Part shown: in pieces, positions 12,798 through 22,476 of the stretch
Layout: the number at the start of each line of letters is the position of its first letter
Position numbering within the stretch: position 1 is the stretch's first letter
Origin: Gonatopus flavifemur
Lineage: Eukaryota; Arthropoda; Insecta; Hymenoptera; Dryinidae
DNA: 64,000 bases
Direction of reading: 5' to 3'
Assembly: GCA_018340375.1 (NCBI GenBank)
Contig: JAFFJZ010000001.1
Coordinates: 59,636,001 to 59,700,000, forward strand
Notes under the pieces: generated by a model
What the model saw: only the letters and a program-made list of their open reading frames with translations
Database searches by the model: none
Told to the model about the DNA's origin: nothing
Program-made: the position numbers and the translations under genes

Positions 12798-12895
12798 TAG
12801 AGGGAAGTGGGACGAGATGACGCACTTTCCAGCTTCAATACAGATCGGAATAACACATGAAATCCCATTCACTCAAGGAACATATGAACATTCAC
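12798..12895. mobile_element. left half of GATGACGCA MITE (nest level 2)
   Basis: It aligns with the left half of the intact copy at 18154-18351, with shared landmarks GATGACGCA and a CTCAAGGAA-like segment. The intact copy is continuous across the point where this one is broken by the TTAA-flanked element at 12900-14698. The other half is 14703-14798. Confidence 0.8.
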
Positions 12896-13424
12896 TTAAC
12901 CCTCGGTTCGCACTCATGCTGAATGAATCATGCAGAGCACACTGAGTCCAGCGGACCCAGCCAACTTTGAACTACCCTTGCATCCGTATGGTGCATAATA
13001 AAATTCACAGAAAAATCAAGTAGTCAGTCTTAACCCTTTTTCATAATACTGAACGGCGGTTTTGATGATTTATGCATTTGGATGACTGGAAAAAATGTGT
13101 AAGTGCGAGTATGCCGGAAAATTGACTGTTTCTACATAATTATTTGTAGTTCCTCAAAAGTTGAGTTTTGAAGGCTTATGTTTCGGAAAATCATAGTTCA
13201 TTAGGTGTACTTGAAGGTTGAGAAAACCAAAATTGAGTCCCCTCCAAAGAGTATGTTTATTTTGACATCTGAAGGTGGCAAAATTTCGGATGTTGAAATC
13301 ATTGTTTAGCCGTGATTTTTTCTTACAGGAGACTTGAAAAAACAGCTTTCATTCATGAAAAAAATTCAGTGATTTGTTCACAGATCACAAGTAAACATTG
13401 TACAGGAGAATGTCATGAAAACTG

Positions 13425-13855
13425 TTACTCGGTACAAGCGCAATCTTCGCAGAGTTTGGAGCGGTGATCCATGCAGATTGGGCGCAAACATGCAATGCAC
13501 TGATGGCGTGTTTTCTTATCGGTTCTGGAAGGGCATATTTGGCACCTTTGTTTTCTTCTCATCAGCTCAGTTTCCTCAACCTCGAGGATAGGTTCCCGGG
13601 GTTCTTTCAGTATCGCATCGATGGCACGTTTCAATGCAATTCGCGATTTTTGAATTTTTTGCCGTTTTGAAAACCGTTTTGATTTGTTTCATGCAAACTC
13701 TCGCTGAATTTTTTTGGTCGTTTTGAATCATATTATTTTTGCATGTCAGAAGGACCCTGGCATTTACAATTGCTTGATCAAGCATAGCCCAGAAAATCTT
13801 CAATGGCCATTCCTCACTACTTTACCTACCGTATATCACGAACAAAGTCAAATTC
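13425..13855 (-). pseudogene. piggyBac-like transposase, C-terminal fragment
   Basis: On the minus strand, the frame read from about 13830 gives RWPLKIFWAMLD followed by a VNAR segment. This matches the conserved block that precedes the end of the catalytic region in piggyBac transposases. After a frameshift (around 13600-13634) the other frame gives the C-terminal cysteine-rich zinc-binding domain with spacing C-x2-C-x11-C-x2-C-x4-C-x2-H-x4-C-x2-C, ending at a stop at 13425. Upstream of RWP the frame contains stops, and it is then cut by the AGATCT-rich element. The catalytic N-terminal and middle regions are absent, so no functional transposase can be made. The family assignment rests on the domain order, TTAA duplications and terminal repeats together. 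Confidence 0.85.
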
Positions 13856-13862
13856 TGGGTCC

Positions 13863-14668
13863 CCGGGAAAAAATCATTAGATCTGATCGGATCTGATCAG
13901 ATCTAATCAGATCTCATCAGATCTGAATAGATCTTTTTTTGGGGTTAATCAGATGTGATTAGATCTAACCCTATACATGACTAGATCTGACTAGATCTGA
14001 ACAGATCTCTTTATTGGATCTCTCACTTGATCTGCTCAGATCTGATCAAATCTGATCCTAGATCTGATTAAATCTGTTCCTATATCTGATCAAATCCGCT
14101 CAGATCTGATGAGATCTCATTAGATTTGAGCAGATCAGATGGGATTTGGTGAAGACTCACACTAAGAAAAGTATGCAATTATATATATATAATTTGGACA
14201 ATAGTTGGATGTGGCGGAATCAACATTCAGTTAGATGTAATTATCGATATATACAGATTTACAATTAAGACCTTTTGTCATACCGTTATCAGATGTCAAG
14301 ATTATGAATGAATAGTCAAATTTTACTATACGCTTTGTAAAATTTGGCTATTGATTCATAATCCTCCATATTTTCATGTAAAAACTGATTTTATAAACCA
14401 TTCTGTTTCAGGTTTAGCATGAAAAATAGCAAAAATTCTTATATCTTTTTTCTCCGTGTTTACGCAGAACTGTTTAGATCTGATCAGATCTAACAATATT
14501 TACCATAAACCATCTAGATCTAGTAAGATCTGTTTAGATCTATCCAGATCTACTTAGATCTATTCAGATCTACTCAGATCTGTTTAGATCTGACAAAAAT
14601 TTAGATCTGGTCAGATCTGACGATTTAGATCTGCTCAGATCTGATTAGATCTGATGATTTTTTCCCGG
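13863..14668. mobile_element. AGATCT-word palindromic element (nest level 4)
   Basis: It is an 806-bp segment bounded by CCGGGAAAAAATCATTAG and its inverted counterpart (ATGATTTTTTCCCGG). A 4-bp GTCC repeat flanks it (13859-13862, 14669-14672), though the exact duplication length is ambiguous because ends and target share GG/CC. Both outer thirds are dozens of degenerate AGATCTGATC units, themselves self-complementary. The middle (about 14160-14460) is AT-rich and different. No coding capacity was seen. Related short AGATCT blocks occur at 16640, 17396 and 25055. Confidence 0.8.
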
Positions 14669-14702
14669 GTCCCCTGGACCCTCAGTGCGAATCGAGGGTT
14701 AA

Positions 14703-14798
14703 AATCTTTATACCTTCCTCAAGTGAACTAGGTTGTATCTATTATTCCATGCTGTAGCAAAGAGGGAAAGTGCGTCATCTTATCCTCATTTACTATAC
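14703..14798. mobile_element. right half of GATGACGCA MITE (nest level 2)
   Basis: It aligns with the right half of 18154-18351: AATCTTTATA, ATGCTGTAG and the inverted TGCGTCATCTTA terminus. It continues the half at 12798-12895 once the TTAA-flanked insertion is removed. Confidence 0.8.
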
Positions 14799-14799
14799 T

Positions 14800-14930
14800 C
14801 ATATTATTGAAAATTTTCTGCCTTAGCAAATAATTTTCTATTGTGGCGGAATAATTAGCTGACGTAAAAAATCATTTACTGTGTTAGCAGACAGTGTGCT
14901 GTTTCAGCCAAACGTGAGATATGCAAACCA
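14800..14930. mobile_element. right part of GCTG/CAGC-word element (nest level 1)
   Basis: It resumes the TTAGCTG/CAGC word pattern interrupted at 12797. The GGAATAATTAGCTGA segment is close to GAATAATTAGCTGA in the 30.1-kb copy. The end is approximate. Confidence 0.5.
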
Positions 14931-15046
14931 CATTTCGCTGTCTCGCTTGCTATTGAATACTGAAATTCTTGCAATGTTATTTCAGAACAAGTACTGTTAC
15001 ATTTCATTAAACGTATTCGAGACTTTACACGCAGACGTAGAAAGTA

Positions 15047-15276
15047 CACGGAAAAAAATGTTTGATAAAATTTACCAACAAGAGGGGTAAGATACGGCAC
15101 TATTAGAATTTCTGTTGATATTCACTAGAACTCTAGTCAAATTTACTACTGTAATAGTAATCTTAACTGCGACCATCGTAAGTTTTACTAAAATTCTTAT
15201 AAATATTACGAAAAATTTTAATTTCCCATATTTTACTGAATACGTTAGTAAATCTTACAAAACATTTTTTTCCGTG
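15047..15276. mobile_element. CACGG-ended MITE, TTTACTAAAA-word family
   Basis: The termini CACGGAAAAAAATGTT are exact inverted repeats and similarity runs on into the interior. TA lies immediately outside both ends (15045-15046 and 15277-15278). The interior is degenerate iterations of ATTTTACTA / TAGTAAAT. It has no coding capacity. Confidence 0.88.
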
Positions 15277-15296
15277 TACCGTTTCTAAATACGATA

Positions 15297-15503
15297 CACG
15301 GGAAAATTACTCCGGTTAATATATGGACAGCAAGAATTACTGCTATTTTAACCGGAATTATAGTTAAATGAATCAAGTCTCCGGCAAATTTAACAAGGGC
15401 TCCGGTAAATTTAACAAGAATTCCAGTAAAAGTCACAGATATTCCTTGCTGTCCATATAGTAACCGGAATTCTGGTAAAATTAACAGTTCATTTTTTTCC
15501 GTG
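15297..15503. mobile_element. CACGG-ended MITE, CCGGTAAATTTAAC-word family
   Basis: The ends are CACGGGAAAA and the inverted CACGGAAAAA, flanked by TA on both sides. The interior repeats CTCCGGTAAATTTAACAAG with variation. An internal inverted pair ATATGGACAGCAAG / CTTGCTGTCCATAT is also found, single-sided, in the otherwise different element at 44953-45232. A 97-codon minus-strand frame covering it is only the word repetition. Confidence 0.88.
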
Positions 15504-15722
15504 TACGATTCTAAATATCGGGAATCACAGCTTCCCATGGCTCAATAGACAAGACACTTGATTGCATTGATGAAAGGTACAAATCTCGACAAGCTGTCAA
15601 AATTCTTATTCTGGGATAACTCTGTGTCCGCTTCTCTTGCGTTGGGAATTTTCAAATCTGTTTTATTTACTTTTTGCTCATCTCTTATGACAGAATGTGA
15701 CCGTACCATCTGTATGGTGGAA

Positions 15723-15935
15723 GTTGAAGAATCTGACTGTTAAAATCTTCGTTTATTTTACTCCCGAGTAGAATATCGTCAGTTGGAGAATCTGACCGTT
15801 AAAATCTTCATTTACTTTACTTTCAAGTAAAATATCGTCAGTTGAAGAATCTGACCGTTAAAATCCTCATTAATAATTCTACACTCCAACAAAAATAGTC
15901 AATTATGAATCTGGCGATTAAATTCACATTAGGTG
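15723..15935. repeat. 59-bp tandem repeat, about 3.5 copies
   Basis: Units begin GTTGAAGAATCTGAC at 15723, 15782 and 15841, an exact 59-bp period. A diverged fourth unit begins near 15900 (AATCTGGCGATTAAAT). Each unit contains CTGACYGTTAAAATC and TATCGTCA. Confidence 0.85.
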
Positions 15936-16384
15936 TACGTTTTTCGAATGAAAGTTGAGCATCTGTCAACTTGACGGCGGGAATCGCCATCAAAATTCAC
16001 ATTTCAAATGTGTTAATTGCATTCGTGAAATTAACAGTAACATTAATTCAATCTCTATCCCACAACTTATTTACAGTTACAACAGTAATTAGTTACAACA
16101 ATTATAACAGTTACAAACCCGTTTTTCGGTCACAAGAACAATTCGAATATCGGATTCGATTTTCACACCTTGAATACATAAATGTAGAGAGATGAAGAAT
16201 TTTTAGTTTTTTTTGTACGGAGTTGCGTTAACGGATGGTTTGCATCGACATGCAGGTCACTTTTTCCGCCAGTGATGAACCATACTTCTGCCAATGATAG
16301 AGTATCTATCGTGTCAAATCGAACAGCAACCTTACATTGGCCGATTATCGGCTGTGCTTACATTCTCAAGCTTTCTGAATGGAG

Positions 16385-16485
16385 ACCCACCTACGAGTTT
16401 TGTAACGTTCAACTAACCAAAAACTAGACACTTGGGAGTACCTCGCCAGAACCCTTTGAGGCACTTGCCAGCGTCTACTGAACCT
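16385..16485. repeat. dispersed repeat copy shared with 52030-52110
   Basis: ACGAGTTTTGTAACG, CCAAAAACTAGAC and a GTACCTCGCCAGAACC-type segment occur in the same order at 52031-52105. AGTGCCTCG-type words are iterated within it. The full element limits are unclear. Confidence 0.65.
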
Positions 16486-16629
16486 GATTTTTGCCATATT
16501 CCCGTGGGACATCGAATGATAAAATGCAGTCGAATACGTAGGCATTACATCCCAAGAAAGAAAACGTAATCACATTCTGCTTGGAATCTGGTAAAAGTCA
16601 ATCAAATTCATCGGAATTTATCTGAGACC

Positions 16630-16663
16630 ATGGAAAAATGATTGGATCTGATCGGATCCAACA
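16630..16663. mobile_element. left remnant of AGATCT-word element
   Basis: GAAAAATGATTGGATCTGAT resembles the end of the 13863 element. The word pattern resumes directly after the TTAA-flanked insertion, at 17396-17425 (ATCTGATTAGATCC..AGATCTGATCAG). Confidence 0.55.
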
Positions 16664-16667
16664 TTAA

Positions 16668-17391
16668 GGGGTTATATACAGTTAGAATTTTCAAAAAATC
16701 GATTTTTTTTAATTTTATTTTCTTAATGTACATATATTTAAAAATACACACAGAAAATTTCATATCGTTCCGGTGAGAATAGACGACTCCATGTAAATTA
16801 AAAAAAAATGATATCCTATGTAAAGTGCTTTTCAAACTTTAAACGTGTTTTTCTCAAAATGGTGTTTTCAAAGTCGGTGACCAACATTACTCGAAAACGG
16901 CTGAACCGATTAGTCTCAAATTTTAACATGAGCTTCTTAAATATATTTTTTAGTAATTAATCGAAGATTTTTTCTCACCGATAAATATTTTTCTTTTTTT
17001 ATAGAAGAATTTAAGGTCGAAATTTTGGTGAAAAATCGATTTTTTTTGTCGAGAAACCGCCATTTTGTCAAAAAAATCTATTTTGCTTATTCCTTCGAAT
17101 AATTACTAGATTTGAGATTATTTTATCCGAAATCTGTTTGGTTTTTTAATTTCAGAGGATCCAATTCACAGATACAGTGGTCACCGCAAAACGTCTTTTT
17201 TGAGAGGAGCTCCCGGAGATCAGCTGTAGCTCTTTTCCAAATGAATATTTTTACTAATACTAAGTATTAAAATACAGTTAAAAGATACCATAATACGTGT
17301 ACAAATGTTTAGATCCATAAATTTGAAAGTTTTCTCAGAAAAAATTCTGGAAAATTCGCTTTTTTTCGGCCTTTCAACTGTATATAACCGC
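16668..17391. mobile_element. TTAA-flanked non-autonomous element with GGGGTTATATACAG ends
   Basis: The left end GGGGTTATATACAGTT and right end AACTGTATATAACCGC are inverted repeats, each next to TTAA (16664-16667 and 17392-17395). The interior contains CGAAAACGGCTGAACCGATT and GCCGCCATTTTGTC-type segments, shared with the truncated copy at 59815-60397. TTAA duplication with GGGG ends suggests Kolobok-like rather than piggyBac, but this is inference. No transposase was seen. Confidence 0.78.
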
Positions 17392-18153
17392 TTAAATCTG
17401 ATTAGATCCGGTCAGATCTGATCAGTTAATTATTTAAAATAACGCTGTCTGTGTTGACGACTCTCATTGACCTACTGATTCTGGAAATTCTTACATGAAT
17501 CCAATGAAATTCGTGTAAGGATTATGTTTATTTGATTTCTCAAAGTATCAGTTTGTTCTAAATAGTGAAGAAATCGTAAACGTATTCTTTTCAACAACAT
17601 ACACTGACCTGTTGTACAGAGAAACACATAAGAAGGTATCATCTGGAGAAAGATAATCCGTGTCTGAGTATACACATGAAAGTGAAGAAGGAGAATAGTA
17701 GAGAATGGTAGGCATAAGAGAGTTAAGCTTACGAGCACCACGGGGCCACCGTCGTATAGCACTGCAGTATACCAGAGTGAACCTTAGCATTGCCGTCTGC
17801 GCTCGTATAACATCGTAATCGCAATGATAGTAATAACGTCTCGTGAAGTCTTTTTACATAATCAGCGTTACTCACAATTTGTGGATTTGTAAAAAAAGAG
17901 AGGAGGGAAGAGAGAATCGGCGACCAAGTGAAGGTATTGTAAGAAGCGATCATCGATTCTTGATATATTCCTGTAGACGTATAGAATAATAATTCTTTAT
18001 ACACTCTTCGAATGTTCGAATAATTGAATCTTATCAAATAATAATTCAACGTGGGAAAATAAAGGAGTATATTTCACTCCATACAATTAGTCAACATTTT
18101 TGTGTAGTTCCTAGTATTCTTAGTATGGCTGACTTCTTGAAATTTGATGAAAA

Positions 18154-18351
18154 GTAGAGTAAATGAGGGTAAGATGACGCATTTTCCTGGTAAACTCCAG
18201 CATGAAATAATAAATCAAACCCTATTTGACCAAGGAAAATTTGAAGGTTGTAACTGAATCTTTATATTCCTCTTGGGTGAACGAGGTCTAATGTATTATT
18301 TTATGCTGTAGAAGAGCGGGAAACTGCGTCATCTTACCCCACTTTGACTAC
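18154..18351. mobile_element. GATGACGCA MITE, intact copy
   Basis: The inverted ends (left GAGGGTAAGATGACGCA, right TGCGTCATCTTACCCC) enclose 198 bp without coding capacity. It is the uninterrupted counterpart of the halves at 12798-12895 and 14703-14798. Confidence 0.82.
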
Positions 18352-18459
18352 CCCGTTGCACTCCGTAACTTCTACTCCAAAAATAGTCATCCATGTACTG
18401 CCTGGTCGCTGGAGCAAGAGCTATCGCGATTGAAATAGCAATTGCTGCTCATTTTTCTC

Positions 18460-18712
18460 CGTATACACTGTGCAAAAACAATTGTTGACTTTTTTCCAAA
18501 GAAATAGTGATAGCAAAGTTTATTTAAAAGTAAGAAGTTCTTTACCATAATTTGACAGACTTTTTCTTCATCTGTAGAGCATTCAACACCCAAAAGGTGA
18601 AATAGTTCCTCAAAGTGGGGGAAAAATCGTTTATTTATCACTTAATTTTTGTCAGGAGACAAAATTTACCACAAGTGTGGAGAAAAATTCCCCATTATTT
18701 TCACAGTATATA
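18460..18712. mobile_element. possible MITE with CACTGTG ends
   Basis: CACTGTGCAAAAACAATTG on the left and a TTTTCACAGTATA terminus on the right are loosely inverted. AAAAATCG/ACTTTTTTCC words lie between. The ends resemble the CACAGTAA family at 55623. Boundaries are uncertain. Confidence 0.35.
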
Positions 18713-18719
18713 ACAAATA

Positions 18720-19870
18720 AAAGTCAACATGTTAGTCACTCTTAATATTGTTACACTTTAATCGCTCATACTTGTTGCAATATATCATACTAGCACCCCT
18801 AACTTGAAATTCCAAAGTGAAGGATAGGTTTATTAGATCAACGAGTAAGTTTCTTATGGGATGTTCCAAAGGATATTTCACTTGCTCGCAGAATACATAA
18901 TACTGTGTACGTACTCACGTAATATTAGTCCTCTACGGCCCCTTTGTGTAATTTGTCTTTGCCTGTAAGGAACAACACGGAAGGTCCAGAATAATTACAC
19001 CCTTGATCATATCAAGCCTGAAAACTGCTCGAATGGGCATGTAAATTGAAATCTTACTTGAACTGGGCGTTGATTATTATTTTTCTTTCCTCAATGTGTC
19101 CCCTCATCAAATGATCTCAATCCATCATTAATATGCTCCTTGCGTTTTTCGTATGAGTCATCTACCATGCGAAAAAAACATACATCAAAGTTGAAAATAT
19201 TTAATTATTCATCTGCCTGTATCCGTCCTTCAATGATCCAAAAAGATCAATTTATTTCCACTCATGTGATTTCAATTACATTTGAATGGGAATTCAATTA
19301 TTAAACTGTACTATTATGAGCCATATAATGTAGCGAAAATTGAGAATTCAATTACCAAGAATTGGGAATATCATCCACAAGTATACTTGAAAAATGTATG
19401 AAAATTCAAGAAATGTTTAACGGTGTGCCTTTCGAGAGATTAAACCCTACAAAAAATGGATAGACAGTCCATCAAATCATAGTGCAGAACTTCCGAGCCA
19501 TAGGGCACCTTTGCCCCATCATTTGTTGAACATACATTCTCAATTATATTCTTTACAGGACTGTAAGCATAATCACAACCAGGATTTCTGTGTTTAATGA
19601 CAACAAAAGACTCTAATATCGATTCCGTTTTTTCGTACATGATGAAAACAATGACACGGATCAAGTATATTTATTTAGATCTCTTTCTAAAATACCAAAA
19701 AAAAACAAAGACAACGAATGTATGAAAATCAGAGGAAAGTTTAGGAAGCAAGGAAAAAAAGATCGTTGAATTTTGTGTGCGCGACGAGACAAAAATTCAA
19801 TCTTCACGACAATGTTCATTTTGACTGTTATATTGAAAAAATGAGAGAAGCGTAGCATAGAACACGTGGA
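18720..19870. other. AT-rich stretch with possible coding fragment on minus strand
   Basis: It is mostly unremarkable. On the minus strand, 19440-19640 reads through a peptide with mixed composition (SPVKNIIENVC, GSEVLHYDLMDCLSIF) that looks less random than its neighbours. It has no recognised family, no clear start and no splice signals. It could be a gene or transposon fragment. Confidence 0.2.
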
Positions 19871-19874
19871 GAGT

Positions 19875-20550
19875 AGTTGGACGATGAATGGTCGAGTTGG
19901 TGTAGTCAGCTGCTGTCAGTCCAGAGTCCATCCGGGCGACCAGTCGACGTACACACATACATCCAGGTTGTAGGAATACCATGGTATATACGTTCAACAG
20001 GACCAGCCAAGCCAACCCCAACCCCACCGCTGCCCCTCTTCACCTCACCAGCAGCCTTCCGAGCTTGGAGGTGGATACAAGCTTTTCTACTTAGCGAGAG
20101 GCACCCCCAAGGGGGTCGAAGGCCGAGACCCATCCTAATTGCGTCCGAGAGACCGGACAAAGCGCGACCCGTGTACATAGGTATATACATGCATATATAC
20201 ACATATATACCACATATATACCACATCGGAATGATAGAGAGAGGGAAAGAGAAGAAATGGAGAGAAGGTCGCAGTTCTAGAAGGCGTAGGGAAGTTAGAA
20301 TCGGAGGAAAGGAGATGATGATGGTGATGGTGGTGGTCATGTCCGGAGTTGGGAGTTCGTTTCCGGTTTCCACCTCTTGTTCGTTCTCGTCGTCGTTGTC
20401 GCCAGGCTCCTGCCCTCTGGCGGTCGACACGGTGTACTACAAAGTTTGGCGGACTGAATAAACTTGGCGGCGGACATGGCAAACCCCTCGTCACAACTTG
20501 GAAAAACCAGACGAAATGTATAGGGAGAAAAAGATTCGACCGGAAATAAG
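19875..20550. other. GC-rich island with TATAC/TACA tract
   Basis: This is the most GC-rich patch in the first 40 kb. It contains proline-codon-like CCAACCCCAACCCC, an alternating purine-pyrimidine tract near 20175-20220 (TATATACATGCATATATACA), a GATGGTGGTGG microsatellite and CpG-dense 3' sequence. Three long overlapping frames (19877-20461 plus, 19906-20430 minus, 20135-20806 minus) are all low-complexity and mutually exclusive, so none is called a gene. It may be a promoter or enhancer region, or may contain a non-coding exon. Confidence 0.35.
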
Positions 20551-21350
20551 GGTAGGGTGTTGAGCGACTGTCGACTCTATCGCAATATTTCAAAACCTTT
20601 TGTAAGATTGGATGTAGGTTGATTTTATTTTTTGTATTGCTATTGCCCTGGGCGTTCTTCTTCGGTATCTTTCCTCGCGCTAAGAGTATAACGGATCGAT
20701 GTGAAGATGTTAACATCGGGTATATACGAGAAAACTGAATTATACACGATACAAAGTACGCGTAAAGTTTGCTCGTCTCGCGGTGGAAGAGAAAATCAAT
20801 ATTCATCGTATATTCTTTTTAATGAATTTTTTTTTCTATCAGTCTAATGTGAATCAATATCCATCGACAACAGTGATATGTTGAGGTCATTAATCTATTC
20901 CAAAGACTAGATATTATATTTCATGGTTCAATCCTGAAATATCTGCGGAAGACTTTTTATCAATTTTCATTCCAATGTAGATATTTTAATGTTATCTATT
21001 TTATATCAAATGATATCTTAATTCAATTTGGTAGCGTTGAAATTGAATTAAAAGTAGATCATGATTAATTGTGTATCAATGTTATGGTTCGTATAAGTTC
21101 CGGTTTGAATATGAATGAGAAGACAACCTTTCGACACTGCTGAATATTTCACGCTCTCGAATGAAACGTACCATAACAATTCGCAAAGTATTCGAAAATA
21201 ATTGATCATGAATTCTTGAGGTGTACCACAAAAGGATATTTTCTGATTCTTGATCTTAAAAATATCAGTGAACGATATTTCCAGGGAATTCGATTGAATC
21301 GATTTTTTGTTTCATTGAAGATCTCGACGAATATAAAAAATTCATTCTAG
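20551..21350. other. non-coding stretch, nothing recognised
   Basis: This is AT-rich DNA with no repeat family or coding signal seen. Confidence 0.4.
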
Positions 21351-21356
21351 AAGAAA

Positions 21357-21551
21357 TTAATGAATACCAATGAACTGAATAAACTTGTTGTCTTTGGATT
21401 TAAAAAAATTTCCAACTTTTCCCCGGTGTTTTTCAGCCACCTCCACGGCAAGTCTTCTTCCATCCAGTTTGTATCCAGGTCTCCCAAAGTGGAAGACCCG
21501 AAGTGGTGGTTGCCCTACAAGGAAAACATCTAAGAATCTCAAATCTTCTTC
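21357..21551 (-). CDS. weak coding-like fragment, unrecognised
   Basis: A minus-strand frame of about 65 codons follows a TAA. It has a mixed, non-repetitive composition (for example FLVGQPPLRVFHFGRPG, then a basic segment AEKHRGKVGNFFKSK) and sits about 170 bp from the dispersed repeat at 21723. It could be part of the same broken coding element. There is no ATG start, no recognised domain and no splice signals. It is listed only because its composition differs from the flanks. Confidence 0.15.
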   Translation of the reverse strand, partial: EEDLRFLDVFLVGQPPLRVFHFGRPGYKLDGRRLAVEVAEKHRGKVGNFFKSKDNKFIQFIGIH

Positions 21552-21722
21552 GAGTTGTTACACATTTCTTTCTCATGCCTTATTTTTTTACAAGGATGCC
21601 GATGATACATCAATTCCATCTATTGCTGAAGATTGTTCACGAATACGAGGATGATTTCACAAAATCAACCATGCCTATCCCATTCTGCAAAACTGTCCAT
21701 CTTGCCCACCACAGGGTGTAAC

Positions 21723-22080
21723 AATCTAACGCTATGAATGGGGGTGCCAAAAGCATCTAACTTCCGGTGACTCAAAAGTATGTACTTGAAAGTATTTGAT
21801 TGATAAAGTTTAATTTGTTTAGATGTTCTTTTATGTTGAAGTGACCACCCGAGTGTGAAAATGTTCAAAATTATATATAATTTATGTATATAAATCTACA
21901 TACATTTTATATGTTGTAGAAAATGTTCGCAATCGGACATCACGATTCAAAGGGTACCCTGTTGTCCACCACTTGAGCAGAGACCGACCTTGGTAAATAC
22001 AATCATCACAGAATGATTGCATTTTAGAATCTCGCAATTTATATGTTGCCTTCAGGACTGGATCTTGCAAATCCAAAATA
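21723..22080. repeat. dispersed repeat copy shared with 9717-10060
   Basis: AACAATCTAACGCTATGAATGGG, TTTGTTTAGATG, GTGACCACCC and TTCAAAGGGTA follow the same order as at 9.7-10.05 kb. It lacks the AAGACATCT block present there but carries a 52-bp AT-rich insertion at 21867-21918. A minus-strand frame 21882-22076 is open but broken relative to the other copy. Confidence 0.45.
21867..21918. mobile_element. short AT-rich insertion with 10-bp direct repeats
   Basis: GAAAATGTTC occurs immediately before (21857-21866) and after (21919-21928) a 52-bp segment beginning AAAATTATATATAATTTA. The 9.7-kb copy of the host repeat lacks this segment. The same AAAATTATATATAATTT core occurs at 26027, 31926, 57680 and 58940. 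A 9-10-bp duplication would suit a Mutator-like element, but this is inference. Confidence 0.55.
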
Positions 22081-22476
22081 GTTCTTTAGTTCATCATGTA
22101 ACCGGATAGTGAATGGGATGGTTATTTCACATCCAGCATTTCTTTGAGAAAACATAATGCTCCTGTCCAATTAAAAAAAATCGGTTTTATTCTAGGAATT
22201 TGTTACTTTGGTTCACAAAAAGATGTACGAAATATCATGACTCAAAAAATTTAGATTCCGTACGCAGGTACAATTGACTATTTTGAACAGAGTATATTCT
22301 AAGAAAATTCAAGAAATAACCGGACACTCGATTTTTAAAAAAATAAGGAAAACATTTGTGTGACAAGTACTTCCTTAATTTAACTTTCGGCATGAAGTCT
22401 TATTTTTTTAGAATCAATATCGCTTCTGAACTCACTATACTCCTTGATATGGGGCGAAAGGCTCACTCTGTAACAG

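Larger units (their letters stand above)
12900..14698 (-). mobile_element. piggyBac-like element, decayed, with nested insertion (nest level 3)
   Basis: The ends are CCCTCGGTTCGCACT on the left and the inverted CCCTCGATTCGCACT on the right. Both abut the tetranucleotide TTAA (12896-12899 and 14699-14702), the target duplication typical of piggyBac. Subterminal GAGTCC..GGACCC-type sequence recurs near both ends. Inside, on the minus strand, is a fragment of a piggyBac transposase ending in its cysteine-rich domain. The 5' part of the transposase gene is missing: only about 26 bp separate the nested 13863-14668 element from the right terminal repeat. The copy is dead. Confidence 0.88.

Noticed and set aside
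15245..15538. 97-codon minus-strand ORF with repeated VKFTGALVKFAG-like segments
   Set aside because: It is the word repetition of the MITE at 15297-15503 read in frame, ending in its terminal repeat.
20135..20806. 223-codon minus-strand ORF and the 194- and 174-codon ORFs overlapping it
   Set aside because: They overlap on opposite strands, are low-complexity (His-rich and Met/Val-rich tracts from microsatellites), and have no domain or splice support.
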